64,000 bases of DNA, from positions 434,001 to 498,000 of the forward strand of contig JAGFMI010000007.1 in the NCBI GenBank assembly GCA_021030905.1. The letters are read 5' to 3'. The translations under genes and the position numbers were made by a program. This document shows positions 27,977 to 40,465 of the stretch, one piece after another. A model generated the notes under the pieces. That model was given only the letters and a program-made list of their open reading frames with translations. It did no database searches and was not told the DNA's origin. Source of the DNA: Pyrenula massariospora. Its lineage: Eukaryota; Ascomycota; Eurotiomycetes; Pyrenulales; Pyrenulaceae. Numbering within the stretch: position 1 is the stretch's first letter; each line of letters begins with the position of its first letter.

Positions 27977-30900
27977 CTACTCAGATGCACTATCCCCTCC
28001 GCCACCGACGCCAACCATGTCATTCTCCGCCCTTCTCCTCTCCTCCACAGCTGCCATCGCCGCAGACGCAATGTCTACGTTGGCATTGACCGCTGCAGCG
28101 TCCTCATCTTCGATCTCATCTCCATTGATATCCCTGAGGGTCTGGACGTCATCGTCCGAGTCTGTGTTATTGCCATTGCGCAGGCCATTGTACTTTGCGT
28201 TGAAACTATCCGATGCTTCCGCCGCATGCATAGGGTCTGCCATATCCTCATCCTCGTCATCTTCCTCCTCGTTGGCAATGACTCGAAGTTGTTTCCTTCG
28301 CCTTGGCTGTTTAGGCGCAGGTGCCGGGGCCGCGCGCTCGGAGTCGGCCATTTCGTCGTCATCGTCTCTGTCTTGACCGGTAGCTTCGGGAGGTGTAGGC
28401 GCGTCGCCAATCTCATCGTCATCAGCATCTCTCGATGGAACAGCAACATCGTCATCATCCTCATCACTATCCACGATAATATCCGCGCTTTTGTACTTGC
28501 TCGAGCTCTTGCCTTTGCGCTCCAGCTTCCTGCGCTTCTTGGGCTTGTCGTCCCCGGCAGATTTTTCTCTCCGTTTTCGTGGAGCAGAGTCTGACGCAGC
28601 AACAGATGTGCTTCTGCTTCTGGCACCACCGGATCCAATGACGCCGTCGATATCGTCATCTGAGACGATGCCTTCCTCGCGCTTCTTACGCTTGCCGCCG
28701 GCCTTCCTCTTCCGCTTGACCCGCTCGCCTGTTTCGGAGTCAGTCGTCATTTCCGCCTCCTCCTGTATCCGACGGGTTTCGTTCTCGCGCTCTATCCGTT
28801 CTCGTGTCTCTTCAATGATCTTCCTTCTCTCCTCACGGATATTCTCCTGTCGCTCTTCCTGGATCCGCTGCTGCTCTCGTTGCTGTTGTTCTTTCCTCTG
28901 AGCCTCCTCTTCTCGGAGCGCTCGTGCTTTAGCTAGCTTCTCTGCATTCTTTTCTTCATACTCTTTCTGCGTTGTGATAGCACGCTCTAACTGTCTCCGC
29001 ATCGTGTTCTTGCCCATAGCAGCTCGTTGTTCCAACGCGCCACGAGGATATGGTGGTTGCTTGACCTTAGCAATGATAGAGAAAGCCTCTATCGCTTCTT
29101 CAAGGCCAGTTTGAGCATCTTCTACATCTTCCAGTGTCCGTTGCCACTCTTGTAACGCGTGAATCATCTGCGCAACTTGGAATTGGACGAAGGCAACATT
29201 GAATTGAAAATGCACCATGTCTGGTTGCATGTCCAAAGCCTTCTGAGAATACTGCAGGCTTGACTTTAATGCTGCGAGATCAGAATCTGTTTTGCCTTTG
29301 AGAAGCCACACCCGTGCGAGACAAGCCAAAATCTGTGGGTTGTCTTTCTGCCTGCCTTCGGAACCTACTTGTCGGGCTTCTTTCTCTTTCCGAAGGGCCA
29401 TTTCGTAGGCTTCGATGGACCGAGAATATTGTCTTAGCTCTGAGTAGACGTGACCGAGATTTGAGTAGACGCTAGGGTCGTCTCGAATAGTGTCACGAAT
29501 CCGAGTAAGAATCTGAAGCGCGCCAGAGAAATCTTTCTTGTCGTCTATCAAGGCGATCGCTATGCCTTGAGCCGCATAAGCATTTCTAGGATCGAGCTGA
29601 AGAGCTTTATCAAAGAATTCAACAGCCTTCTCATACATCTTATGTCGCTTGTCTTTATCCTGATCTGTATCCCGTCGCATGTCTCGAGCAGTGAGAAGAT
29701 AGATATTTCCCATGCCGGTAAGCGAGTATTTGTCGTGCTTGTCGTAGCCTTGAAGAGTGTGCTTGTAGTGGCGCTGCTCTTGGTCTTCAGCAATGTTGGC
29801 AACTCGGCGCTTGCTCTTATTCAAGTACCACCCGAAAAGAGCACGGACCTCGACGTTCTGATTGTCCGTTTCATACAATTTTGCAATCTTCTTCGGCCCT
29901 TCATCTGTTGGTGATTGCCGGAGAGCGATGTAGGCTAGTCGTGCAGAAGCTTCAGTGTAGTCAGAATGGCGCTGAAGAAGACCTTCATAGACTTTCTTCG
30001 CGTCGTTGAGCATTTGGTTTGCGTGCCCAAGATCTTCGTCCAGCGTTCCTTTTTCGAAATACGAAAGCGCCTCATATGTCCGAGCCAAATTGTAAGAGAT
30101 TGTCGTGACGAGCGAATCCGCATTAACGCTACCTTCCTCGTCAATTTCCTTTTCCTTGTCGGAAAGCTTGATACAAGCATTCAAAGCTATTTGAAAGGTG
30201 TCACGAGCACGATCATATTTCTCGAACTGGTAGAGGAAGCACGCTATGTTATTCAATAGCTGCGGTGGCAAAAGCTCGCGAACAGCTGCAGCGTATTTTG
30301 TGGAATCCTCGAACAAAGATGGATCAGGCTTATCCTCGTCTGAGAGTTGATCGAGCTGCATTTGCTCGACCTGCTCAAGGCAACGCATACTTTCTATTGG
30401 CTGGTTGATTTCGTACAGTCTGGCTAAATAGAGCAGGACTGACTCATCAGGAGGTAATTTCGATTTTTCATCTTTCCAAGATTTGCGGACGGCTTCCAAC
30501 AGGGTGATAGCTTTGCGTAGCTCTGTAGATTTATCTTCTCTAGTACCGGATGCCTGGGCTGCAAAGACTTCTTCAGCATAGAGACAACCCAGCAGGGTTG
30601 AATACTCTGGGTTCCTGGAAGTCTGGATGAGCTTTTCGAGACGGAATTTTGCCCCGTCATAATCCCGAGCTTGAATTAGCGTTTGGATGAAGCCAAACTT
30701 GGCTGGAGCATAGCCTCGTTCTTGCCCGCCCCTTGCATCATCCGATTTTTTGTATGATTCAGTGGCTAATTGTCTTTGATCCTCCTGGTGCGCCTTTCGA
30801 GCTAATAAATGCCATCCATCACTTGCAATGGCTGCAACGTCTGTTTGCTCAATAGCTTTCCTTGCCAGTGCTTCGACTGTGGGATAGGACTTGCGAAGGA

Positions 30901-31992
30901 GAAAATAGTTGCCAAAAGTCGCACAACCTAGAGAGAATTCTTTATCCAGTTTGAATGCCTTTTGCGTATATTGTGTCATTGCTGTCTTGTACAATGCGCT
31001 AAATTCCGGGTCTGAAGAACGGACTTGGTAGCTCTGGTAGAGATAGTGAATCCCCAATAGCGCATTGGCAATCTTCGATTCCGGATTCTACGAATGATTA
31101 GTACGTCCGGGGGTTGGACACGAGGACATGCACTTACAAGCTCCAGCGAGCGTTCCCATGCAGCCTTTGCTCGTTCTTTGAATCCTAACCGCCATAGGCA
31201 GCAACCAATACCAATCCGGGGGTCAGGGTCAGTGAGATTCGGCATCCTCAAAAGCACGTCTTGATAGCTGGCAAGTGCATCTGAGATGCGCCCAAGAAGA
31301 TACTGGGTGCGTGCTCTTCCTAGAATCGCCATTAAATTTAGACCGCTCGACGATTTCACCGCATCATCAAAATGTTTTTGAGCTTGCCTAAGAGCCTCAT
31401 CTCTTTCAGAGTTGACATTGGTTCCCACTTTGGTGGAGCTCATCAAGGAGGCACGGAGTAAGTGCAAGACGCCACGCATCAGATGGTGCGGAGGGAAGGA
31501 AGGGTTGATCTTCAAAGCTTCGTTCAGTGCGATAGTCGTCTCCCGGAGGAAGTCATCTTTAGTTTTCAAGTCGGCTCCAACATCATCGGTCTGCTTTGGC
31601 AGCTGCCTTGGCGCTTTTCTGCTCTTCAAGAGGCGAAGCCAACAAATACAATTGAGGAGGCTCAATTTTTCCTTTGGCCCAGACCGAGCAACAGATTGTA
31701 GTCCTCTGTCGAGAATCTCAATCGCTTGATCGATCTCTTGCTGTTTTGCATAGGCAAGGGCAATTGTAATCCACAGATTCTTTGGAGCTTTCTCGTCCTC
31801 GAGCAGCTGGCACAGTTCCGTAGTATCGTCAAGCAGCTCTTCCAGGTTCACTTCAACAGCTTCCTCGTTGTCTTGACCAGAGACTGGAATATCGATCACG
31901 GATGGGATGTCAGAGAATCGCATGCGCGCAGGTAATTCCTCGTGGGTAGCTGCGACAGCGCCATTCGTGAGGCCGTTGGTGTATGGCGCCAT
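27977..31992 (-). CDS. CTR9: CTR9 homologue, Paf1 complex TPR subunit
   Basis: Scaffold of the RNA polymerase II-associated Paf1 complex, acting in the nucleus in elongation and histone modification. About 1321 aa in two exons, 31138-31992 and 27977-31087 (50-bp intron 31088-31137, GTAAGT donor; phase 0). The N-terminal segment SVIDIPV and EVNLEELLDD resemble the family start. TPR repeats fill roughly residues 60-850, for example NLWITIALAYAKQQEIDQAI, DDPSVYSNLGHVYSELRQYS, and LQYSQKALDMQPDMVHFQFN with the conserved following VAFVQFQVAQ. Then comes a charged coiled coil of R/E/Q (about 900-1000) and a long Lys/Ser/Asp-rich tail with nuclear-localisation-like KKRRK runs. Slightly longer than yeast Ctr9 because of the tail. 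Single-copy housekeeping gene in ascomycetes. Confidence 0.93.
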
Positions 31993-32487
31993 TTTCGGCA
32001 GAAAGGGCAGCGGAGGTGTCGCAGAAGAGCAGAACGAGTGCTAGCGGTGCGGAGGGCGAATGTGCAAGTAGCTCAACATTGTTACGAACGGGTTCAAGCT
32101 CATAGAGACAAGTTGAAGGTCAGCTGGTTGAAGTCGTACGAGGGGCCTCAACGCTCGATTCATTCCTAGCGTATGAAAGTTTACAGGCGAAGACAGGTGA
32201 AGAGGCTCGGCCGAAAATGGATTAGCGCTAAGCTTTGACCACCGGACATTGCGGAGTGCGGATAAGTCACGCAATCAAGGGAGACGCCTGGTACAAAAGT
32301 TCTTGGTAGTGTCACCGAGGTCGCGAGGAGCAATCTGACAGTGGAGAGGCATAGCATTGTCAGCGGCTCTTAAACAGTCTATCCAACGCCCTTGATATCA
32401 TTCCTCTCGCCAGATATTCAACCCGAGCAGAACCGGTTTCCCCAAGCGCCAATGCTAAACTACTGATCAGGTGTGACGGGTCGAGCA
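31993..32487. other. Intergenic region, CTR9 promoter
   Basis: About 495 bp upstream of CTR9 on the minus strand and after the acyltransferase stop. No gene seen. Confidence 0.5.
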
Positions 32488-33808
32488 TCATGATTTGGTG
32501 CGTATAGGCCAGAGCAAAATGTTCATGATCGAGACCATGCAGTTGGCAATGAGTGCAAGCGCTGCGAGCACTACGAAAATTTGCCCAAGCTCAAACCACT
32601 TCGCAAGTTTCACTTCTGTGTTGATATAGCCGGCTCCTTGGAGCTTCGATGCTTCTGAACTCTTTTCATCGTCTGCTGGAAATCGCCCAGTTTGAATAAA
32701 CTGCTCAAGGAGTTGATCCTTTTCCTTCCACCGTTGGCTCATCCATTCCTCGAAAGCCTTGGTGTTGTCAAGAGGTATCTCTGAAATAGCAAATCGCTGC
32801 CAGTACATGTTCACAGACTTTGGCGGGCGTCCTTCTAGATAGGTCGAGCGTAGTGTGAATATATCTTGAGCATAGCCGCCGTGGCTGAGCATAGTTAGCT
32901 GATAGATCCCAGCGCTGGTTTGGGAGAAGAACTTACGAGACACCCTCGTACGCAATCGTGCAATCATAAACCCAGTCGACGGTGCCCTTCAGTTGTTGCA
33001 AGCAGAACAAGAGGCCGGTGCTCCGAGGCAGGAGCAAATGTCTCATATCCTCGATGCCCTGTTTTTCTGCCCACTTCTTACTTCCTTGTCGAGTATTAGC
33101 TGAGAGATTAGTTCCTTCAGGAAATATTAGGAGCCACATAGGGTCGAGGCCAGCACCGGGAGACATTGGACCACCATGACGTTGCTTGAGCTTGCTAAGT
33201 CGATGCTCCAATCGAGGCTTGTCAGACATCCATTTTCTGGCCATAAAGATGAAGCCATAGAACATCATGCCGGGCCCAATGAATGGTATGTATTTCAGAG
33301 ACTCTTTACAGATGATATAGATATGGCCATGCATGCGATTTGCGTAAGCAACGTACCACAAGTATAGCCAGTCAGTGTAGACTTGGTGATTGGAAATCAT
33401 GACCATCCGCTCAGGAAAGCCTGTTACTAATCTGTTATCGCCTGTAGTCCCCAACTGTCCACGAACGCTCTTATCTCCACTGACTCGGATCCTCGTGGGG
33501 CTGAACCACTCCGTCGTCGAAAGAAGAAGTCCGAAGGACTGCTTTGTGAACGCCATGTACGCATAATACCAATCTTTATTGTAGAAGTATAGGGGAGCTC
33601 CAATGAGCTGAGTGACATGAGTGCAAACGACACACGTGTTGAACCACGTAGCGAACAACAGCATCCGGAGCACCTGGACAAGTTTGCCGTGCTTCACTTC
33701 TCCAGCCGGATGTGTTTCCTCTATCTTGTCCATGGTGTCCTTTTCTGAGTCCGATTTGATATCGGATGCAGTCTGAGAGTTTCGCTGTTTGAGTTCGCTA
33801 GCATTCAT
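32488..33808 (-). CDS. Lysophospholipid acyltransferase (PlsC family, Cst26/LPIAT-like)
   Basis: Membrane acyl-CoA:lysophospholipid acyltransferase of about 422 aa. Exons 32937-33808 and 32484+ to the stop: precisely 32937-33808 and 32488-32884 (intron 32885-32936, GTAAGT donor; phases agree). Motifs: the catalytic NHQVYTDW (NHX4D) in the first third, FPEGTN (third motif) with WLLIFP before it, and the lineage-typical FTLRSTYLEGRPPKSVNMYW after the splice. Hydrophobic segments lie at the N-terminal third (VQVLRMLLFATWFNTCVVC) and near the C-terminus (IFVVLAALALIANCMVSIMN). The pattern fits fungal enzymes related to Cst26/Psi1 and animal LCLAT1/LPGAT1 rather than Slc1. ER location is expected. 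The start is the first ATG; the frame continues upstream without one. It is divergent from the NAD kinase gene. Confidence 0.9.
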
Positions 33809-34314
33809 GGTTGCGACAGCCGAAGAAGGGAGCGCGAGTTGGTCACATGTGCTCACGATTTTAGGGAAGACGGTAGGAAGGCGGACAACGAAGGTAGGTT
33901 TCACTGGCGGTGGACAATGAAGTCGTGTCTAAAGTTTCAACAATGCGGAGGAATCCTACAATTACAGAGGTATCACAGAAGAAGGACAAGGGCATGATTT
34001 CGGAACTGCAGTGTGGAAAGCTACATCATGTGTTGTCAGATCTGTGGCTCGCGCTGCCTGCGGCTCAAGAGGCTAAACGCACGGACCATACCTTAAGAGC
34101 TTCCGCGGCCAACTTTCACACTGCTTTGCTATTATATCGAGGAAGAGGTTCGAGCCAGTGCGTTCCATGAGACAGATCAGAATTCGCGGTTGCTGAACTT
34201 GTAACTAGTATGGCAATGTATATACGTCCGAGCTCGCATAACCCGGCACCTAGTCACCAGTGTCATATTTCTCCTTTTATCAGAGAATGCTAGAATCTTT
34301 TAAGATTTCCTAAT
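33809..34314. promoter_or_regulatory. Bidirectional promoter, acyltransferase / NAD kinase
   Basis: About 500 bp between divergent start codons at 33808 (minus) and 34315 (plus). No gene seen. Confidence 0.5.
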
Positions 34315-35763
34315 ATGCCGATGTCCCTCTTGCATGGCCGTCAGGCTTCGAGTGTTTTCAAAACTCGAGAATCATTCATCTTCCTCAGACGGTCTTGTTC
34401 ATCTCGACGCTCGTTAAATATTTCTGCAGCGACAAGAGAGGCACATCAACTCGAAGATTTGCCGAACAAGGTCCACCCTCAATATCACCGTAAGTCGTAC
34501 AGTCCGGGAATGACATCGTTGGTCCAGAGAGTAGTGGCGCTAACTTGAATCAGAGCCTGATGCTGGGAAGAATGAGCTTTTCACCCTTACATGGCCAGAA
34601 CAACCTCGCAATATCCTGCTCGTCAAGAAAGACTTCTCCCCACTCGTGACAGATGCGATGGTCGTTTTTGCCAGGTAGGTGAATTCAAATCTCGAAGGAC
34701 CTTTTTAACTATCAGCAGCCACCTTAAAGAAACTTATCCGACAATTAATCTCATGCTAGAGTCAAAAGTTGCTCACGAAATCTCTCGCCGTCTTTCATTC
34801 CCCGTATATACCACCCGCACGAACGATGGAGGCAGCGGTGATGGCAACCTCCTTTTCCACCAGAAGACAGACCTTGTCTCAACTTTTGGTGGGGATGGCA
34901 CCATCCTTCATGCTTCCTCCCTCTTCGCCACCTCGCCAGAAGTCCCTCCAATTCTCTCATTTAGTATGGGCACTCTTGGCTTCCTAGGAGAGTGGAAATT
35001 TTCCGAGCATAAGCGAGCATTTCGCGAAGTATTCATGTCCGGTGCAACCGATCCGATTCGTTCCAAAGGCTTTCCCTCTACGGAATCCGAGCCAGCTCCT
35101 GCTAGATGGATATCGCCGAGAGGGAAGTCGATGGGTACTAGCCGTACTGTGCGGGTGCTAATGAGAAATCGTTTGAAGATTGGAATATACGACACCGCTG
35201 GGATGCAAGTAGACACGAAACGATCAGCAAACCCTAGCCACGAGGTTCACGCAATGAACGAAGTCATCATTCACCGTGGACGAGATCCACACCTTGCTGT
35301 TGTCGAGGTCTTTATTGGTGGCCGATTCTTGACCGAAGCTGTAGCAGACGGTATGATTATTTCTACCCCGACCGGGAGTACCGCCTACAGTCTTAGCAGC
35401 GGGGGAAGTATAGTCCATCCTCTTGTTTCTTCTCTTTTGCTCACGCCTATCTGCCCTCGGAGCCTGAGTTTTAGACCGCTTGTGCTACCCGCCACCACGC
35501 CGGTAACCTTACGGCTGAGTGCAAAGAATAGAGGTCGTGAGGTTGAAGTCAGTATTGACGGTGTCAGAAGGAGTGAGTGTATTGGCGTGGGCATGGAAGT
35601 TCGAGTTTCTTGCGAGGCGGTCAAGAGCCCATCTGGTGACTGGCATGGCGGCGTACCATGTATCATGAGGCGGATGAATGGCGTTGGGGAAAACGATGAT
35701 GGTTGGGTTGGAGGGTTAAATGGCCTCCTCAAATTCAATTACCCATTTGGCGAAGAAAACTGA
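34315..35763 (+). CDS. NAD(H) kinase, mitochondrial Pos5-like
   Basis: ATP-dependent NAD/NADH kinase making NADP(H), about 447 aa. Exons: 34315-34489, 34554-34674, 34716-35763 (introns 64 and 41 bp; phases agree). The N-terminal 40 residues are rich in Ser and Arg without acids (FLRRSCSSRRSLNISAA), as in a mitochondrial presequence. The second exon gives WPEQPRNILLVKKDFSPLV, the family start. Catalytic motifs: GGDGTILHASSLF, SMGTLGFLGEW, and TPTGSTAYSLSSGGSIVHP, with NEVIIHRG before. The length fits Pos5 (about 414) plus a tail. Divergent from the acyltransferase. Housekeeping. Confidence 0.92.
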
Positions 35764-36491
35764 TGGCCGAAAGACGAAAAATTCGCTATGACTGACATGT
35801 CTCACAGAACCTGTTCTGTTTTCTCGCCAATGAACGCGGCTCTAGACGCAAGACGCGCTCAAGCTTCGCCTTAGACAGCAAGCTCCAAGAAGGCATCGTG
35901 CCACGAAGATGACGACGTCACGCTGCCGAAAGAAGTCTTCGTCACGACACAATATGAGTTCTCACGCCAGACCTGGTATTTGATCAGCGCACGAATGTCA
36001 GACATGCTTGGACTTTTGTGCTGAGCGACTCATCCTCTCATCACCCAGTCCAAGTTATGCTGAACGGCTGCCTCAGGCTCGTCTTGGGATACAGACGAAC
36101 CTTCCTAATTGGTCTTCTGCCTATTGGTGAACAAGGTGACAGAAGCTGCATGGCTATCATAATCATTGTAAAGTGATCTGTCAGAGGTGAACGCCGCTCC
36201 TTCTGGTTTATGTGGGATAATTTCGCTGGCTTCATAAACGCACGGCCCCACTTTCAGTATGGTTGGTGGCCGATTGTTGTGTTGCCTTACTCTCTCAAAA
36301 CCCGCAATAAATTACTTTGCTCTCTCCCCTTCATTGCACCACCACAAGTCCACAGTCCACTCTCTTCTCAGTGATCTAAGAGTATTACTCAATTGAAGTC
36401 ACCGTTCCAATTCTCACCCTTTGAACCGCTAAGTAAAGCAACATATACAGAACTTGCAAAACAACTTTCAAGCTCTTCCCAAACGCTTGTT
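35764..36491. other. Intergenic region
   Basis: About 730 bp upstream of the first paralogous unknown gene. No other gene seen. The frame of that gene stays open upstream to about 36393 but without an ATG. Confidence 0.5.
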
Positions 36492-38627
36492 ATGGCTTCT
36501 CAAACAACACTACAGAATGTGGGCCAGCCAGGGCCTGCCATCGGTCATGTCTTCTCAGTAAGTAGTGTCCATGGCAAGGAAAATGCCGCATTACATCCTC
36601 ATACTATACAGCACAACCATCCACAGCCACAGCCTCCCAACCAAAATGCTAGGTCCCTGAATCTTTCGAACTATTACGTTGCACTACTCAAACTCGGTCA
36701 CTTCGAAGACCTTGGAAGATTTAATGCTGCTGGGCAGGCTCTGGCTCCAGACGTTTCACGACCTCTTCCCACTCCACTCAAGCCTCTACAGTTCGACGCT
36801 GAAACAAATACCTTCCACGATCGTGATGATAATAGGACAGACTACCGCGACGATCTTGTCGAATATGATGCAGAAAATCTCCCCGATGAGCTTTATATCC
36901 TCAAGCAGCCCTCCAACTTAGTCAGCAAGAAAGAGCTTCGCCCGCTGCAACTCAAGAAGTACAAAATACACGGAGAACATGTCCGAGATGTACCTTGTCT
37001 GCCAGATCACATCTCTTCTCATGTTCCAGGCTATCTCTTGGAATTGTGGTCACGTCTTGACCCTCGTTGTGAGCTAGATGACATACTAGATCGCATTGAT
37101 CCCCTTTATCGCTCAAAATGTCGGGGCTCGACCCTTCCTATGCGACGTCGTCGATTTCGAAAGGCTTGTGGCCTACTCTCCTGGCACAAAGCATCTGGTT
37201 GGCGAGCCGAGGAAACCCGACTAGTGAACTTGGTGGCAAGTAAAGGGGTTAATCCGGCACTCAATACAACCCGTGGCTTCACTCCTGGCTTGATCAATCC
37301 TGCGGATGGATCAGCAACTACACGAGTCCCTTTCCCAAAGACAAGAGCTGGAAACAATGATAACAGTCTCGAGACACGACCGGTCAATACTTCACGCTCG
37401 CGACTAAGAGAAACCGGTCTATCTCCTTTGTGGAATTCTTCTAGGTCTATTGACAGCATTCAATCAGTTCAACAGACCATACGAGCTATCTCTGCTCCCA
37501 GAAGGGTTCAACCTATTTCAACCCCCGGTTCACAAGCTACCACGTCATCTGTCACCGAAACAAATCCAACGCAGTCTACTGTTGGATCAGGCTCTTGGTC
37601 AAAAGATCCCCGTCGGTCTGCGAGCTTTTCATCGGGCTTTAGAACATTGAGAAACGGACTCCCAACAACCGCTCCCATGGGAAATATGCATACTGGCCCT
37701 AACCTTACACCATCAGGCTCGCCTCAAGTGGATCATGGGCAGCTCTACACTGATCCAATCCACATGCACCATATTCCAGGGCAGCCTACTAGTCCGCACG
37801 TCCATTCTGTGGCCTCTGTTGACACATGTTCCTCATTTACAAATCGTCTTTCGTCCTACAATGGCTTACGGTCTGATATCAACCCAAACCTGGATATGCT
37901 CCCAATCCCGACAGGTCATTTGAGCAACAACACCTTACCTCAAGTTCCTCAGCTTAGCCTAGACATACCTCAACATAGCTTATATTCTCCCAGTCTATTC
38001 GATCCACCACCGTATCCCGCGACTACTTTCGATGGTTCACAAGGCCAAGCTATGCCATCATCTTTACAACCATTAACAAGCTTTACAAATAGCCACACTC
38101 TAATTCCCAGCTATGTGCCGACAAAGAGAAGAAATGACATGGAAGACGATGATCCAAGTGGTGCAGACCGGTTTGCTGTCCCAGCTCGTCCAATGAAGCG
38201 GCTCAGAGCTCGGCGTCCCGAGGATAGCGCACAGTATCTGCCCATAGCTAATAATGACTTCGACGCAGAGTTTCGAATGGGACATGTTGACCAAGAGAAT
38301 ACAGGCCTTGGAATCATGCCCTGGAACAGCATTGAACAAGAGTCAAAATTGGGAGATGATGGTCAAGAGAGCATGTTCGAGAATAACGAGAAAGAGAATG
38401 ACATACCAGAAAGCTTTGTCGGGCATAATACAAATCTAGCATTTACTGAGGAATACAATTATCACGGCGGCATGCATACAGCAATGAGTGGTATGAGGCC
38501 GTTCTCAAGACCCAGTAACGAAACCCCAAATCCTGCAAGCGCTTTTGACGCTCATGAGACCCAAGACTTCGACGGCGCCTTCGATGGTGCCTTTGATGAC
38601 CTGGTGGAGGGAAACACCCAAGAATGA
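36492..38627 (+). CDS. Uncharacterised protein, paralogue A of an unnamed fungal family
   Basis: Protein of 711 aa in a single exon, function unknown. An N-terminal conserved part (about residues 50-280) has LNLSNYYVALLKLGHFEDL, ELYILKQPSN, RDVPCLPDHISSHVPGYLLE, and TTRGFTPGLINP. The rest is Ser/Thr/Pro/Asn-rich, probably disordered, with KRRNDMEDDD and an Arg-rich MKRLRARRPE (possible nuclear localisation), and an acidic tail ending in repeated FDGAFDGAFDDL. It has no membrane segment or signal peptide. It is clearly homologous to the gene at 41916-43523. No named domain is recognised. Confidence 0.85.
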   Translation: MASQTTLQNVGQPGPAIGHVFSVSSVHGKENAALHPHTIQHNHPQPQPPNQNARSLNLSNYYVALLKLGHFEDLGRFNAAGQALAPDVSRPLPTPLKPLQFDAETNTFHDRDDNRTDYRDDLVEYDAENLPDELYILKQPSNLVSKKELRPLQLKKYKIHGEHVRDVPCLPDHISSHVPGYLLELWSRLDPRCELDDILDRIDPLYRSKCRGSTLPMRRRRFRKACGLLSWHKASGWRAEETRLVNLVASKGVNPALNTTRGFTPGLINPADGSATTRVPFPKTRAGNNDNSLETRPVNTSRSRLRETGLSPLWNSSRSIDSIQSVQQTIRAISAPRRVQPISTPGSQATTSSVTETNPTQSTVGSGSWSKDPRRSASFSSGFRTLRNGLPTTAPMGNMHTGPNLTPSGSPQVDHGQLYTDPIHMHHIPGQPTSPHVHSVASVDTCSSFTNRLSSYNGLRSDINPNLDMLPIPTGHLSNNTLPQVPQLSLDIPQHSLYSPSLFDPPPYPATTFDGSQGQAMPSSLQPLTSFTNSHTLIPSYVPTKRRNDMEDDDPSGADRFAVPARPMKRLRARRPEDSAQYLPIANNDFDAEFRMGHVDQENTGLGIMPWNSIEQESKLGDDGQESMFENNEKENDIPESFVGHNTNLAFTEEYNYHGGMHTAMSGMRPFSRPSNETPNPASAFDAHETQDFDGAFDGAFDDLVEGNTQE

Positions 38628-39706
38628 TTGATGGTTGATTTGAACACTTCTCGAATTTGGTCTTTCGGTGAGACACTTGGCCAAGCTTCGATCTGCTATT
38701 CTGAAGGATCTTACAACTACACCGATGATGCATTTCTAGAGGGAGACTCTTCGAACAGCGTCAGCTCACGTAGATGTAGATGCCAAGGCTAAAGTTCTGT
38801 TGTTTTCTTTCTAGTTGATGACAATATTATAAAACTGCTCCAACTTGATTCTACTTCAAGCTCATTCATCGCACCAAGTTTCTAGGGATACTCTACGGCC
38901 AGATAGCAACCATTCGAAATGGTTCCAACGACGTGTCTGAGAAGATTTAAACAACGTTTAATGATTCGGTTCCTAGATCTATAGACGTCATTAAGAATTT
39001 CATCCCAAAGCCATGATATACCACGGAATATACAGTTCACGGTCCGTTCAGGCACCAGTCTCAGATCCCTTGCTGATTTACATGATCCCCTTATCTCCTC
39101 TACGCCTTCGCCTCAAAAGCTTGACTTAGTATGACAGATTTGTGATTATTTTGTCTTAGAACCTGTCGAGATGAATGTTCAGTCCAGCTGCTGACGCTGC
39201 GTTCTAGAAATTCCTGCGAACTTTGTCTAAATTAAAGCCCCAAAATTTACAAAAGAGACTGCAAGCAGTGGCCGCCGAGCCCCACCCCTAGATAAAATAT
39301 TCACCGTGCAGCCGATCACGCTGTAGCTTTCTGGTCCCTGAAAGCTCTGATAAGCTCCCAACCGGCCATTGATCGGAGTAGCTTATGCAACACCCGCCGG
39401 TGTCCTTCGTATAGCCGAGCCTATCTAAAAGGTTCCTTGTTCACATGTATTCACATGAATTCACGGTGAGTGACTGACAATGGCATTCTTGCCGTTTGAT
39501 TCAATTCCTGCATAATTCAGTAACGTAAGCCTGTTTTGATGCTTTTCACTTTCTCTATAGGTATTCCCAAGTAGAGACCCATCCAGAACTCCCGCATCAT
39601 TGCTTGCTTACAAGGCTGCTCGACCAAACAAACATTTGAAGACTACTCATACCCCGTTACATCTGCAAGCTTTGACTAGAACGTTCTTGTCTCCTAACAA
39701 AGAACT
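38628..39706. other. Intergenic region
   Basis: About 1.1 kb with no supportable gene. It includes a short 10-bp tandem repeat at 39440-39469. Confidence 0.5.
39440..39469. repeat. 10-bp tandem repeat, three imperfect copies
   Basis: TTCACATGTA, TTCACATGAA and TTCACGGTGA follow one another. Lies about 240 bp upstream of an unknown gene. Confidence 0.6.
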
Positions 39707-40465
39707 ATGACTACCTCACAAATAACGTTCCCACATTTTCCCACATTCTACCTTCCAAGAGTTTACTTAGAAATAGCCGACAATGGAACGTGGGACTGGC
39801 GAACCGATTACACAGCCGTTAACATGTTCTTATACCGCTTCCTTCGCGAGCCCTGGATCATGGATCGCTATCTCCTCCTTCTCCCCAGCGAACTTCACAA
39901 TCTAGCCGGCCGCCTCTTCCCAATGCCAGACAACCCCTTCGAACAAGACCAATTCAACATCCTACTCAGGTTCGAGCGCAAGAGATGGTGGGCGCAACGT
40001 CGTCACAACGACACCATGATGTCCTACGCGGGCATGATCGTGCATCCTGGGGGAAGCCGTGATGCGATACTCTCGCCCGGAGCAGACGGTAGGGGGGTGT
40101 GTTGTAACCTACCTGAAGTCTTCCTGAACGTCAACAACTATGGGCAAGGCTAGGTCAGGCATCCTCGAGCGCCGCGACTGGTCGAGCTCCGGTACGACGA
40201 GGCGGATGGGAACATGCAGCAGTTCTTGGATTTGGCGAGGACGGAGCTTAGGGGGTGGGCGGACAAGCTGTGGCCAGACAGGAGGGATGTGGAGTTCCCA
40301 GATCAGGAGAACGAGTGGGAGCGTAATACATGGGATAATGTGCGGACTTTTGAGGTGAAGAGGTTCAATGTGGAGAAGATAAGGAGGGAAATGGATATTG
40401 ATTTGCAGGCCGCTGTTACGAGGATGGAGACCGAGATGGGGACGGCCGACTCTGTAGCCGGTTAG
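39707..40465 (+). CDS. Uncharacterised protein between the two paralogues, two exons
   Basis: About 230-240 aa, not recognised. Exon 1 starts at the ATG 39707 and gives an aromatic-rich N-terminus (FPHFPTFYLPRVYLEIADNG, TWDWRTDYTAVNMFLYRFLR). Exon 2 ends at the stop 40465 and holds QQFLDLARTELRGWADKLWP and a charged helical tail. The junction lies at about 40088-40160: a GT donor after GADG or GADGRG with acceptor CTAG at 40150-40153 gives a continuous reading VRHPRAPRLVELRYDE. It is soluble by composition, with no known motif. It is placed between two homologous genes, same strand, but shows no evident homology to them. Confidence 0.65.

Noticed and set aside
28226-28901. Plus-strand open frames over the CTR9 tail
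   Set aside because: Antisense of the Lys/Asp/Glu-rich CTR9 tail; composition is low-complexity Ser/Leu/Phe.
34141-34160. GGTTCGAG-type words as tRNA T-loops (also at 56166 and 10720)
   Set aside because: No matching acceptor, D-arm or anticodon stems could be drawn around them.
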